Numbered from the stretch's first letter, positions 42,170 to 51,795 are shown. The stretch: DNA of 64,000 nucleotides from Fimbriimonadaceae bacterium (GCA_019694835.1 JAIBBE010000008.1:17305-81304); one strand, 5' to 3'. Numbers and translations are program-made. Notes: a model not told the origin generated them from the sequence alone.

Positions 42170-42613
42170 TCAATACTGGATCAGGAACGTGCCCGAGGTC
42201 ACTTCAATCGTACTTCCACCCGAAACCAGAGGACCCGTGAAGTTCCCCGCGAAATTCCCGGCTGCGTTCGTCACGGTCACGGTGAAGCCGTCGGCTGGCG
42301 TGTACGTGGTGCCGTCGATGATCACATTCACCGTGACTTGCGCCGAGGTGTAGGTCGCCGGAACCGTGGATGGATTGGGAGTGGTGATGGTCACGCGATC
42401 GCCGTTCTCGAGGGGAGTTGTCGCCGTGATCGTGTTCGCCGTCTTCGTCGCCTGCCATGTGTTGCCGGTGAACGAGATCGTGCCCGTCTGGCCGACGCCC
42501 GCGCTGTAGTTGACGGTCACGGTGCTGTTGGCCTTCGTGCTGTCACCGCCACCGCCGCAACCGGCAAGAGCAGCGAGCGTGCAAAGAGCGAGGATGGTCC
42601 GAATTTGTCTCAT
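42170..42613 (-). CDS. Small beta-rich lipoprotein
   Basis: 147 residues with lipobox signal MRQIRTILALCTLAALAGC followed by four glycines, a common spacer in outer lipoproteins. The rest is Thr/Ser/Val/Gly rich with alternating strands (ISFTGNTWQATKTANTITAT, AQVTVNVIIDGTTYTPADGF) and looks like a single beta-sandwich. No family recognised. Divergent from the cysteine synthase gene. Confidence 0.65.
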   Translation of the reverse strand: MRQIRTILALCTLAALAGCGGGGDSTKANSTVTVNYSAGVGQTGTISFTGNTWQATKTANTITATTPLENGDRVTITTPNPSTVPATYTSAQVTVNVIIDGTTYTPADGFTVTVTNAAGNFAGNFTGPLVSGGSTIEVTSGTFLIQY

Positions 42614-42680
42614 GCCAGAACCCTAGCACATCAACGTCCGCAACGGCAAGGAATTGCCTCCTTCAGGTAAACCCTCGCGG

Positions 42681-43652
42681 ATGGCAGCGTCGCCGATTTT
42701 CGATTCGATCACCGATGTCGTCGGAAACACTCCGATGGTTAGGCTAAACCGGGTTTGCGCCGAATTTCCGGTGGAATTTCTCGCGAAATGCGAATTCCTC
42801 AACCCGGGCGGATCGGTCAAGGATCGCATCGGCGTGCGCATGCTGATCGAAGCGGAGAAAGCGGGCAAGATCAAGCCGGGGGATACCCTCATCGAGCCGA
42901 CCAGCGGCAACACCGGCATCGGCATCGCCCTCGCGGCGGCTGCGCGCGGATACAAGTTGATCATCACGATGCCCATGAAGATGAGCATGGAAAAGCAGGT
43001 GGTGCTCGAGGCGCTTGGGGCGAAGATCGTGCGGACCCCGACCGAAGCGGCCCATGACTCTCCCGACAGCTTGTTCGGCGTAGCCTATCGACTGCTCAGG
43101 GAGATTCCTGGCTCGTTCATGCTTGACCAGTACGCCAACCCCGACAATCCCGCCGCCCATTACTTCGGCACCGGTACGGAGATTGTCGAGCAGTGCGAGG
43201 GGCGACTCGACTACTGCATCGTCAGCGTCGGCACCGGCGGCACGATCACGGGCATCGCGCGCAAGCTGAAAGAGGCGATTCCGAGCTGCAAGATCATTGG
43301 TGTCGACCCGATCGGCAGCATCCTCGGCGGTGGTGAACCGGGTGGACCTTACTTTGTCGAGGGCATCGGCTACGACTTCTTCCCTGACGTGCTCGACAAC
43401 TCGCTCGTGGACGAGTACATTAAGACGAACGACGCCGACTCGTTTTACTGGGCACGAAAGATCGTGAAGGACGAGGGGCTCCTCGTCGGCGGTTCGGCGG
43501 GCGCGGTGCTTTGGGCGGCGCGACAGATTGCTCCGCGCTGCAAACCGGGCGAGCGCATGGTGCTAGTCTTCGCCGACTCGGTGCGCAACTACCTCAGCAA
43601 GCATCTCAACAACGACTGGATGCGCGAACACGGCTTCCCGATCCCAGAATAA
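42681..43652 (+). CDS. PLP-dependent cysteine synthase/cystathionine beta-synthase core
   Basis: 323 residues. PLP lysine in NPGGSVKDRIGVRM, phosphate loop TSGNTGIGIALAAA, SVGTGGTITGIARKLKE. The C-terminal part (IGVDPIGSILGGG, VEGIGYDFFPDVLDNSLVDE, DSVRNYLSKHLNNDWMREHG) reads like the catalytic core of cystathionine beta-synthase rather than CysK, but no CBS regulatory domains follow. It makes cysteine or cystathionine from (acetyl)serine. The start at 42681 is the family N-terminus (IFDSITDVVGNTPMVRL). Confidence 0.9.
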   Translation: MAASPIFDSITDVVGNTPMVRLNRVCAEFPVEFLAKCEFLNPGGSVKDRIGVRMLIEAEKAGKIKPGDTLIEPTSGNTGIGIALAAAARGYKLIITMPMKMSMEKQVVLEALGAKIVRTPTEAAHDSPDSLFGVAYRLLREIPGSFMLDQYANPDNPAAHYFGTGTEIVEQCEGRLDYCIVSVGTGGTITGIARKLKEAIPSCKIIGVDPIGSILGGGEPGGPYFVEGIGYDFFPDVLDNSLVDEYIKTNDADSFYWARKIVKDEGLLVGGSAGAVLWAARQIAPRCKPGERMVLVFADSVRNYLSKHLNNDWMREHGFPIPE

Positions 43653-43672
43653 GGTAAGAGTGTTGCAAGGCC

Positions 43673-45184
43673 ATGCTCCTTGCGCTCTTTCCTTTGCTCG
43701 TCCAAACTCCCGTTCGCGTCGAGATCGACGCAACTCGGAGCACCCCGATTTCACCCTACATCTACGGCGTGAACTTCCCCGACTGGGGGAAGATGGGTCG
43801 GCTTTTCACGGTTGCACGGCAAGGCGGCAATCGAATGACCGCGTACAACTGGGAGACGAACGCGAGCAACGCAGGCAGTGACTTTCATCATCAAAACGAC
43901 GGCTACATGGGGGAGAGTAACGAGCCCGGTTGGACGGTGCGTACCTTCATGGATGCCGCTCAGAAGAAGGGTGCGGTGCCGCTTCTGACCATCCAAATGG
44001 CGGGATACGTCTCCGCAGATAAGAACGGCGACGGCGATGTCAACAAGACGCCCGACTATCTCAGCAAGCGCTTCCACCCCATCAAGACCAACAAAGGCGC
44101 GGCGGCTGCCTTCCCACCCGATTCTAAGGATGGCGTCGTCTTTGCCGACGAGTTCGTCACGTGGGTCGAGAAGACTCGCGCGGAGAGTCCGCCGGTCTGG
44201 TACCTGTTCGACAACGAGCCGGACCTCTGGCACAGCACCCATGCGCGCATTCACCCCGAGCCGGTGACGCTTCGGGAGATCATCGACAAGTCGAAAGAGT
44301 TCTGCACGATGATCAAACGAGTTGCTCCTGGTGCGCTGACCCTTGCACCCGGCAACTACGGATTCATGGGGTTCACGACGCTTCAAGGTGCCAAAGATCT
44401 CGGTCAGCGCCATTTCATAGATGCGTACCTCTTGGCCATGCGGGACGCAGAGAAGCAGAGCGGGAAACGGCTGCTCGATGTCCTCGACGTGCATTGGTAT
44501 CCGGAAGCCAAAGGCGGCGGGGTGCGTGTGGCGTGGGGCGAGGACAAGCCCGGGACGGCCGAAGCCCGTATCCAAGCGCCGCGTTCGCTGTGGGATCCGA
44601 CCTACGTCGAAGACAGCTGGATAGCGGACTACCTTGGCAAGAAGCCAATTGTGCTCCTGCCTGATTTGCAGCGACGAATCAACAAGTCCTATCCGAACAC
44701 CAAGCTTGCGATCACCGAATATGACTTTGGCGGCGGAAACCACGTCAGCGGAATGCTGGCCCAAGCCGACGTGCTCGGCATTTTCGGTCGTGAAGGGGTG
44801 TTTACGGCGTGCATGTTTGGCCTAGAACCCGAGGACAAGGCGCAGCTCGCCGGGTTCCGAGCGTTTCGCGACTACGATGGCAAGGGGTCGACGTTCGCTG
44901 ATCGTGCTCTCCGGGTCTCCGGAGTCGATCCGGCTACAGCTTCGGTCTACGCGGCCCTCGACCGCAAGAACACGCGGCGGATGACAGTCGTCGTGATCAA
45001 CAAAGTAGCCCGCCCACAGGTTTTTGAACTGGAATTCAAGGGCTTCTCGGCCCAGTCTGGGAGAGCGTGGGTTATGGATTCATCCCAGGGATTCACTGCC
45101 CAGCCGAAGGAGGTGTCCGGCGGCAGAGTCGCGACTCCTCCTCTCAGCGTCACCACGATTGAACTAGGACATGAGGCAGAGTAA
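43673..45184 (+). CDS. Glycoside hydrolase family 44-like endoglucanase
   Basis: 503 residues with a short export signal (MLLALFPLLVQTP). GH44 pattern: IDATRSTPISPYIYGVNFPD, GGNRMTAYNWETNASNAGSD, acid/base Glu in WYLFDNEPDLW, DVLDVHWYPEA, nucleophile Glu in LAITEYDFGGGNHVSGM, then a C-terminal beta domain. The family cleaves beta-1,4-glucan/xyloglucan internally and is found in cellulolytic bacteria. No dockerin or CBM is present here. It lies 20 bases after the cysteine synthase gene. Confidence 0.87.
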   Translation: MLLALFPLLVQTPVRVEIDATRSTPISPYIYGVNFPDWGKMGRLFTVARQGGNRMTAYNWETNASNAGSDFHHQNDGYMGESNEPGWTVRTFMDAAQKKGAVPLLTIQMAGYVSADKNGDGDVNKTPDYLSKRFHPIKTNKGAAAAFPPDSKDGVVFADEFVTWVEKTRAESPPVWYLFDNEPDLWHSTHARIHPEPVTLREIIDKSKEFCTMIKRVAPGALTLAPGNYGFMGFTTLQGAKDLGQRHFIDAYLLAMRDAEKQSGKRLLDVLDVHWYPEAKGGGVRVAWGEDKPGTAEARIQAPRSLWDPTYVEDSWIADYLGKKPIVLLPDLQRRINKSYPNTKLAITEYDFGGGNHVSGMLAQADVLGIFGREGVFTACMFGLEPEDKAQLAGFRAFRDYDGKGSTFADRALRVSGVDPATASVYAALDRKNTRRMTVVVINKVARPQVFELEFKGFSAQSGRAWVMDSSQGFTAQPKEVSGGRVATPPLSVTTIELGHEAE

Positions 45185-45222
45185 TGAGGTGAACACGGCC
45201 GTGTTCGGGTCATACTTTCGTC

Positions 45223-45831
45223 GTGCATTCGATCATCCTGGTGGCTGGCATTTCGTGCTCGGGCAAGACCACGCTTGCTCGGCGTCTGGCCTCAGAACTC
45301 GATGCGGCCTACTTGAGTATCGACGACTATTACCGGCCCTTCGCCGAACTGCCGATTGAAGCTCGAAAGCACGTCAACTTCGATGCGCCGGACGCCATCG
45401 AGCACGAGCTTCTCGTCGATCATGTCGAGCGCTTGAGGCGCGGCGAAACCATCCACAAACCGATGTATGATGCCGCCGCGTTCGCACGGCTGAGAGGCAC
45501 CGAACCGGTGTATCCGACCCCAATGATCGTCATCGAGGGCCTCTTCGCGCTGTACTGGTCGGCTCTGCGCGAGCACTCAAGACTCGGTGTCTTCGTGGAG
45601 ACACCCCTCGAGGTCTGCAGGGAAAGGCGTTTGGATCGCGATGTTCACCATTACGGCCGGTCGCGCATCGACGCGCTCGAAATGTACGAGTCGCACGTCC
45701 ATCCGAACCAGGCGCAATTCGTTCTTCCCTCTCGTGAAGTTTCGGACGTTATCGTTTCCGGAACTCAGCCGCTGGACCGGTCGTTGCAGCAGATCTACGA
45801 GTTCTTCGACGGTTTCCAGCTCGTCCGATGA
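45223..45831 (+). CDS. Uridine kinase-like P-loop kinase
   Basis: 202 residues from GTG 45223. P-loop GISCSGKTTLARRLA, then LSIDDYYRPFAELPIEARKH with NFDAPDAIEHELLV (uridine-kinase substrate lid pattern), PMIVIEGLFALYW and the arginine-rich RRLDRDVHHYGRS. It phosphorylates a nucleoside or related small molecule, possibly uridine/cytidine. The ATGA overlap couples it to the aminoglycoside-phosphotransferase-like gene, suggesting the two act on linked substrates. Confidence 0.85.
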   Translation: MHSIILVAGISCSGKTTLARRLASELDAAYLSIDDYYRPFAELPIEARKHVNFDAPDAIEHELLVDHVERLRRGETIHKPMYDAAAFARLRGTEPVYPTPMIVIEGLFALYWSALREHSRLGVFVETPLEVCRERRLDRDVHHYGRSRIDALEMYESHVHPNQAQFVLPSREVSDVIVSGTQPLDRSLQQIYEFFDGFQLVR

Positions 45832-46730
45832 CCGACGCGGATCGTGGGCTCCTGGCAAAAGCCGAAGCCCTCGCTTCTGAATGGGCACCAGGATCGCGCG
45901 TCCAGCAAACGCGACGCCTCCGTGGTGGGATTTCGGCCCAGATGTTCGCCCTGGACCTGGCACTGGCCGACGGTGCTCGAACGACCGTTGTCGCTCGCTT
46001 CCCCAATCCGGAGCTTGTCCGGTACTTTTCCGATCCGGTGCAGCAAGAGTTCTTGACGCTCAGCCGCGTCACGGAGGCAGGTATTCCCGCGCCCAAGCCG
46101 CTGGCCGCCAACCATGAGCTTCTTCTGTTGGAATACCTCAGCGGCACCTCGACCGCCGCACCTCAGGATGTCGAGTCTTTCGTCGATCAGATGGCGGAAG
46201 TCCTTGCCACCATCCACGACACCGATCTTGGCAGCGGGCAATTCGACTTCCTCTTGGAAACTCGTTTCGCCTTCAGACCGCCCGGGCGCACGCCGAATTT
46301 GGACCTACGTGAATCAGACGTGATTGAGGCCGCCGTGTCGCGGGCGCCCCGGACACCGTGGCGACCCGTGCTTCGCCACGGAGACTTCTGGCCAGGGAAC
46401 CTGCTTTGGACCGATGGTCAACTCACTGGAGTCGTCGATTGGGAAAACGCGCTTCGCGGCCCGGCATTGGCGGATCTATCCATCACCCGCCTAGACATCC
46501 GCTGGGTTCTTGGCCGACGAGCAGCCGAGCGATTCACGGACAGGTATCTGAAGATGCGTCCGCTTGACTTGACCGACCTGACTTATTGGGATCTGCGGGC
46601 AGCGCTTCGCCCCATGGAGAACTTGGAGGAGTGGGCGGGTGCCTATGCTGCTCTGGGGCGCCCCGATGTGACCTACGAGCATATGCGAGACGTGCTCCTC
46701 GAATTCATCGACGAAGCGCTTACCGCTTAG
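45828..46730 (+). CDS. APH-family small-molecule kinase
   Basis: 300 residues, start overlapping the previous stop. Protein-kinase-like APH fold: LRGGISAQMFALDL (glycine loop), catalytic loop RHGDFWPGNLLW with Asp and Asn, and the metal site VVDWENALRGPALADLSI. Relatives phosphorylate aminoglycosides, homoserine, choline, fructosamine or other small molecules; the class cannot be set from sequence by eye. Resistance is not implied. Confidence 0.85.
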   Translation: MTDADRGLLAKAEALASEWAPGSRVQQTRRLRGGISAQMFALDLALADGARTTVVARFPNPELVRYFSDPVQQEFLTLSRVTEAGIPAPKPLAANHELLLLEYLSGTSTAAPQDVESFVDQMAEVLATIHDTDLGSGQFDFLLETRFAFRPPGRTPNLDLRESDVIEAAVSRAPRTPWRPVLRHGDFWPGNLLWTDGQLTGVVDWENALRGPALADLSITRLDIRWVLGRRAAERFTDRYLKMRPLDLTDLTYWDLRAALRPMENLEEWAGAYAALGRPDVTYEHMRDVLLEFIDEALTA

Positions 46731-46838
46731 CCAAACTGAATTGGCGGGTCGTTGGTCCCAATTGTGCACACCCTAGGAAACATTCTAGGAGAATAGACGT
46801 TATCTCTTGTGGAAAGAGAATAACATCGGAGGTCTGAG

Positions 46839-46952
46839 ATGAAGAACAAGAAGCTGATGGGTGCGCTCGCCGGGGCTCTCGTCGCTGGATTGGCCGCAGC
46901 GATCGTCGCAAAGAATCGCAAAGCCAAGGCAGCCGTCGCCAAAGCGAGTTGA
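46839..46952 (+). CDS. 37-residue small membrane protein
   Basis: ATG 46839 with a perfect GGAGG (46828-46832) six bases upstream. The product MKNKKLMGALAGALVAGLAA then AIVAKNRKAKAAVAKAS has one hydrophobic Ala/Gly helix between basic ends, so a single-pass small membrane protein or a short YtxH-like protein. Two hairpins precede it: CCTAG/CTAGG (46772-46789) and GTTATCTCTT/AAGAGAATAAC (46799-46824), the second ending four bases before the ribosome-binding site. No recognised family. Confidence 0.55.
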   Translation: MKNKKLMGALAGALVAGLAAAIVAKNRKAKAAVAKAS

Positions 46953-47042
46953 CATTCGATTTCCATACGAACCAATCTTAACGGCGCTCTCGGTGGTTAA
47001 TTCCACTCGGGGGCGCCGCAGGTTTGGGGGTACCCTGCGCGG

Positions 47043-47720
47043 ATGCTCGCGGGGGTGGATGGCTGTCGGGGTGGCTGGGTGGTTGCCCTCGCGCCGACTT
47101 GGCCAGGGGCTATCCGGCTCGAGATCGCGAAGAATTTCAGCGCGGTGCTTGAGTTAACGGCCAAGTGTAGAGTGGTCGCCGTCGACATGCCTATCGGGTT
47201 GCCAACGGGGGCTACCCGTCGCGCTTGCGACCGGGCCGCACGGGAGGCTCTTGGAGCACGCTCGAGCAGTGTTTTCTTCGCCCCACCTCGTGCTGCCCTT
47301 GCGGCCGAGAATCCTCTAGAGTTTCAAGCGATTCACCGCCAACTGTTCGGTAAAGGCGCGTCAATTCCCCTATGGGGAATCGTTCCGAAGATTCGTGAGG
47401 TCGATGCGCTGATGACCCCGAGTTTGCAGGAGCGGGTCGTCGAGGCTCATCCCGAATTGGTATGGCGCCGACTGGCTGGGTCCGACCTGCCGTCCAAGCA
47501 TCGTCCCGAGGGCATCGCGGCCCGCCTCGAGTGTTTAAGGGACGTGGGCGTGCGCTCTGAACCAAACTCCCCCATTCCAGGCGTCAAACAAGATGACATG
47601 CTCGATGCCATTGCGCTTCTCGCCTGCGCGTCGGCTCGCCTTGATGGAACGGGTGTTCGGTACCCTGCTGCGTTCGAGGAACGCGACGAGAAAGGACTGC
47701 TGATGGAGATGTGGAGTTGA
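47043..47720 (+). CDS. DUF429 family protein
   Basis: 225 residues. The conserved start MLAGVDGCRGGWVVAL with VVAVDMPIGLPTGATRRACD, the block ARSSSVFFAPPRAALAAENP and the end KQDDMLDAIALLACASARLD match DUF429, an RNase H-like fold with two Asp-containing strands that has been called a predicted nuclease. The activity is unproven. The end overlaps the GTG start of the PIG-L gene by 10 bases, so coupled. Confidence 0.88.
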   Translation: MLAGVDGCRGGWVVALAPTWPGAIRLEIAKNFSAVLELTAKCRVVAVDMPIGLPTGATRRACDRAAREALGARSSSVFFAPPRAALAAENPLEFQAIHRQLFGKGASIPLWGIVPKIREVDALMTPSLQERVVEAHPELVWRRLAGSDLPSKHRPEGIAARLECLRDVGVRSEPNSPIPGVKQDDMLDAIALLACASARLDGTGVRYPAAFEERDEKGLLMEMWS

Positions 47721-48550
47721 ACTGGCTGCGAGCCAAGGACCAGAGCCCCGGTGCCCGCAAGAAGCGCAGGCGGCGACGCTTCTGGTTCTACGGTGGCATT
47801 TTCGGTGCTCTGGGAGGGTTCTGGATGTGGCAACCCTGGGAATTCGATCTCATTCCTCGGGGCCAGCCGAATCCCAATCCGCCGGTCTCACCGGCACCAG
47901 AGCGACTTTTCGCCAAGGGCGCGAAGATCCTCCTCGTTACGGCACATCCGGACGATTCCGAGTTTTACATCGGCGGCACGCTTACGCAGTTGGCGCGGAG
48001 CGGTGCAGAAATCACACAGGTTGTCTGTACGCCGGGCGATAAGGCCTACTATCCCTTCGAAGACTGGAAGACCAATCAACGTCTCCGGCGGGCCGAACAG
48101 GAAGAGGCTTCCGGCCGATGGAAAGTCAAAGAGTTACTGATCCTTAACTTTCGCGATGGCCGCCTACGGGCTAGCGACGATCTCATTCATGAACTTCGAA
48201 AAGTGATGGAGCGAGTTGAGCCCGAGTATGTGCTCGGTTTCGATGGCCACTATCCTCCTCGGCTTAGCCACCAGGACCACCGCCGAGCGGGTGAGGCGAC
48301 GGAGTCTGCTTTCTGGGGCTACGGCAAAGCCCCTTGGCTCATGCGATTTTCGACAAGCGCGAGTAACTACGGTGTTGACATCACGGATGATTGGCAGCCG
48401 AAAAAGGAACTCATCGCTGTCCACAAGAGCCAATTCTCTGGAGAGCGACTCGAACGCGTGATCAACCTCGTTGCTTCTTACGCCGAGGACGAAGGCGAGA
48501 AGATCGGAGTCCCCTTGGCCGAGGGCTTTCGATGCAGTCACTCAAAGTGA
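47711..48550 (+). CDS. Membrane-anchored PIG-L/LmbE deacetylase
   Basis: 279 residues from GTG 47711. A very basic N-terminus (KKRRRRRF) and one transmembrane helix (about 25-41) anchor the LmbE domain outside the membrane. The Zn site is AHPDDSEFYIGG (residues 78-89) with HQDHRRAGEA further on. The family removes acetyl from N-acetylglucosamine-containing lipids or thiols (GlcNAc-PI, GlcNAc-malate). The anchoring suggests an envelope glycan or glycolipid. The convergent lipase lies 45 bases away with a family C repeat between. Confidence 0.88.
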   Translation: MELNWLRAKDQSPGARKKRRRRRFWFYGGIFGALGGFWMWQPWEFDLIPRGQPNPNPPVSPAPERLFAKGAKILLVTAHPDDSEFYIGGTLTQLARSGAEITQVVCTPGDKAYYPFEDWKTNQRLRRAEQEEASGRWKVKELLILNFRDGRLRASDDLIHELRKVMERVEPEYVLGFDGHYPPRLSHQDHRRAGEATESAFWGYGKAPWLMRFSTSASNYGVDITDDWQPKKELIAVHKSQFSGERLERVINLVASYAEDEGEKIGVPLAEGFRCSHSK

Positions 48551-48563
48551 GTTTGCCCAAAGG

Positions 48564-48596
48564 GGCGCGGGCGTCTCAACAATGCCCGCGCCATCC
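48564..48596. repeat. Family C repeat variant between convergent genes
   Basis: GGCGCGGGCGTCTCAACAAT then GCCCGCGCC: a 9-base stem GGCGCGGGC/GCCCGCGCC with an internal TGTCTC..AAT-like loop, ending at the lipase stop. Relative of 28853-28938, possibly a terminator. Confidence 0.55.
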
Positions 48597-49981
48597 TAGC
48601 TGGGATCGGAATCGACGGGGACGGCTTCGAACCCGCCATCGAGGTAATGCCGCACCAAGATCGAGGCACCCGTGACTGCGGTCAGGTGATTCAGGTCCGG
48701 TCCATTGATGCCGTGGTAATTCAGTTGTGAATTGGTGATTCCTCTTGCGCGCATTGCCTTCATGGCAGAGATTGTGTTGTTGAAGGATACGAGCGTATCT
48801 TGCTGAAGTCCAACAAGGTACATGGGTACGGTCGGTGACCAATCAAAGGTGTTGTTGGCCGCCAATATCTGGTTGATGATATAGGTCGGATCGCCCGATG
48901 TCAGTGCGCTTGCTGCTGCCGGTTTCATGATGTCGGCAAGATGATAGGCGCCATCGGATTTCTTCCGATACCCGGATAATGTGGCGGCAAGAGTCAGCGC
49001 TTCGAGTGCTTGCTTAGCCGTCTTTTTCCCACCAAACGCACTCGGGATCTGTGCTGCAAACGCTGCCTTGAAGACATCGCCTGGCTTAACCCCGAAATAT
49101 GCATTTGCCGAGTTGACGAGGTCACCAGTTAGCAACAAGGGTGCAAACTGAAGGTCTTCCGGAGAAGGCTGTTGAGGCCCCATCAGCATTTCACGTTGCG
49201 CGCCGCTCAGATCATACGGTCCAGACATCGGGGCACTCGTCACAAGGGTCAACCCAGGAATGGGGGCTTGCTCCATCAGCTGGGTCAACCCCATCGCATT
49301 CGCACCGCCTTCGCTGTAACCCGTGATGTAGAGATTGGGTCCGATGGGTCGGTTCAGTTGAGCGGCAATGGCTAGTGCGGCGATGGCCGCATCGCGGCCG
49401 GCGGGGGCGTTGCGCGCTGGCATAACGTAGGGATGGGCGGCCAGGCTTGAGCCCTGACCGATGTAGTCCGGCAAGACCACAGCGTATCCGCCACTTGTGT
49501 ACGCGGAGACCGCCACAGCCGCTTCCGGGAAGGCATCTGGGCCGGTTATCCCAATGGATGGGCAGGCGTTCTGTCCAACTGCGGTGCCATGCGTGTAGAT
49601 GATCAGTCCTTTGGGACTGCCATTCGTAGGCAAGGCGACTGCCCCGGACAAGGTCGTCAAAGCACCGTTGTAGTCGATCGAGCTGTACATGTAACAGTAG
49701 TAGTCCATGCCATCGACAGCGTCGGGCAGCGTCCCGAATCGGGGATCACCGAGCGAGGATCCCAAGGTCGTCTTCATGAAAGCGGTGAGTTCGTCAGCCG
49801 TCATCGTGTCGACGGACTGATAGGAAATGAGGTTGCCCTGGCCCGGGACATCGCCGCGAATGATGGGCTCTGGCGGGACATGGCCGAACGTTGTGCGCGG
49901 CGCGTCGCCCCCACCGCAACCGATCAAGCCCACGAGGGCACCAAGAAGAGGCAAACAAAATCTGACAGTGGACCTGGACAT
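48596..49981 (-). CDS. Secreted lipase-like alpha/beta hydrolase lipoprotein
   Basis: 461 residues with lipobox signal (LPLLGALVGLIGC) and a GGG tail. Secretory-lipase (LIP) pattern: IIYTHGTAVGQNACPS for the oxyanion region, nucleophile Ser in YITGYSEGGANAMGL, catalytic Asp in LVGLQQDTLVSFNNT and His in LNHLTAVTGA. Releases fatty acids from esters outside the cell. A related fungal/actinobacterial family is inducible by lipids; no regulator is seen here. Confidence 0.85.
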   Translation of the reverse strand: MSRSTVRFCLPLLGALVGLIGCGGGDAPRTTFGHVPPEPIIRGDVPGQGNLISYQSVDTMTADELTAFMKTTLGSSLGDPRFGTLPDAVDGMDYYCYMYSSIDYNGALTTLSGAVALPTNGSPKGLIIYTHGTAVGQNACPSIGITGPDAFPEAAVAVSAYTSGGYAVVLPDYIGQGSSLAAHPYVMPARNAPAGRDAAIAALAIAAQLNRPIGPNLYITGYSEGGANAMGLTQLMEQAPIPGLTLVTSAPMSGPYDLSGAQREMLMGPQQPSPEDLQFAPLLLTGDLVNSANAYFGVKPGDVFKAAFAAQIPSAFGGKKTAKQALEALTLAATLSGYRKKSDGAYHLADIMKPAAASALTSGDPTYIINQILAANNTFDWSPTVPMYLVGLQQDTLVSFNNTISAMKAMRARGITNSQLNYHGINGPDLNHLTAVTGASILVRHYLDGGFEAVPVDSDPS

Positions 49982-50206
49982 CGATGCACTTTACCTCGTC
50001 ATGCAATAGTCTGAACTTAGCAAAGGTACGGGGGACGGCCAGACCACCTTCTTGGAGTCTGGGCCCGTCGCCCCAAGAGGGCACTGGACGAGATGAAGCG
50101 CAGCAACTTTCGAAGGAGTGCTAACTCTTAGCAATGCCTACGAGGAGCATTTCTGCGATGAAGCTGCGACTGAGCGATGTCACGCTGTCGAGAGAGGTAA
50201 CGTACT

Positions 50207-51783
50207 ATGGCACTTCGAAATGAACGTCTAACGTCAATTGTCTTCGGTTTCGTCGGCGCGGGAATGTTCATGACTTTCTACCACGCCGGGCCAGCGATGG
50301 CCCAGGCAGCCAAGAACCTCATGGTGGTCCAGCCATCCACGCCTGGAACCGCCCAAAGTGGGCATGCGAACATCACGGGCACGATGAAGGCGGGCCAGTT
50401 TGCAGGCGGCGGCGGTGGATTGACGGGACTTAATGCGAGTCAAATCACCACTGGCACGCTGCCGTCAAGCGCCCTAACCGGAGCGTACTCCAATCAGTTG
50501 AACTTCACCAATCCGGCAAACGTAATCAACGGGAACGGGGCTGGGCTAACGAACCTACCCTCGTCGTCGTTGACTGGGTTTATCTCGGTGTCGCTCCTGC
50601 CGCATCCGTTTGCCCGTCTCGATGCGGCTAATGTGTTTGGAGCATTTAACAACCAGTTCACTGGCCGTGTCGGCGTAGGTGTTGCCCCACTGGCAGGGAC
50701 CGCGCTGACCGTCCAGGGAGTCGCACCTGACTGGGCCTTGCGCGCACAGAACACCTTGGGTCCAACAGTCGTTGACATTGGTGGACCCAATAACGGCTTA
50801 TGGGCGACAACCCCGACTCACTTCGCTGCTCTGGCAAGTGGCTTCGACGCGGTCTATGGCCGCGATACGGTGTCGGGCGCTGACGGTAAGTTAGGAACGC
50901 TTGGAATCGGCGCGGTTGGGACGAGTGCTGGAGGCAATGAGGGTCGTCTCGGCACCGCTGTCGCCGGTGGGGGGGAATGTGGGGCCTCTTTGGCGGTCCG
51001 GTCGGCAGGTTGGGAACCGCGATGAACGGCGCAGTAGCAACAAATCCTGCTGGCTTCCGAGCCGAACTTGCGGGAATCACCTATGGATTGCGAACATCCA
51101 ATGACGCCACGAGTACATCTGTCGCTTTAAACGATGTGCTTGCCGCGGTAGCCATCAACGTGGTGGGTCCTGAAACCGGCCTCTGGGCCTCGGACTCGAA
51201 CACCGGAACCCTCGCGGTCCTTGTCGATACTCAGGGAGCCGTGTTTGGCAACGGGATAGGCGTGCCCGGAGTGGCGGCCGCTTCCGATATCGACCACTCG
51301 GTTTCTGCAACTCATGCGGGCTTTGATCCGACTCTAGCTGCCCTATATGGCCAGGGTTCAGGCGTGAACGGGCCGGGTGTGCCGCGCGCCGCCGCACTTC
51401 GGCTCGATGATGGGGCGGTTCTGGTTGGCGGTCCTTTACCGAATCGCTTCGCGGGGAGCACCCTGGTCCCCGGCCCTTGGTTGCCAATCTTCTCATGCTT
51501 GGGAGGCGACCCGCCCCACGGACACGTGATTGGCTACTACTGCGACGTCCCTGTCGCTAACGCCCTCGTCATCCCGGGGCCACCCAATTTCGGGACGATC
51601 ATTCAGGTGTCTGTGGAGACTGCCGTGCCACCTATGGGGAACACGTCTTACAATGTCCAGGCGCACTCCAAGGTGCCGGGAGGATTCGTGATACGCGTTA
51701 CCCGTATGGGCGATCCGGGCGCGTGTGCACCACCTGTCGAGCCGACCTTTGCCCACTACACGCTGATCAATCCAGTGCCGTAG
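50207..51783 (+). pseudogene. Frameshifted secreted fibre-like protein
   Basis: Two frames read as one protein: 50207 to about 50970, then from about 50970 to 51783, shifted by -1 at a run of seven G (50969-50975). Eight G would join them into ~525 residues. The N-terminus has a signal segment (SIVFGFVGAGMFMTFYHAG) and tail-fibre-like repeats (GGGGGLTGLNASQITTGTLP, GNGAGLTNLPSSSLTG); both halves share GRLGTA- and GLWA-type repeats (VDIGGPNNGLWATTP, VVGPETGLWASDS). Could be a real mutation, a sequencing error, or a phase-variable tract. A strong terminator hairpin follows at 51796. Confidence 0.7.
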
Positions 51784-51795
51784 ACCGGCAGTTCT

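Noticed and set aside
43751..44764. 337-codon minus-strand frame across the GH44 gene
   Set aside because: The GH44 motifs NEP and ITEYDFG on the plus strand are decisive.
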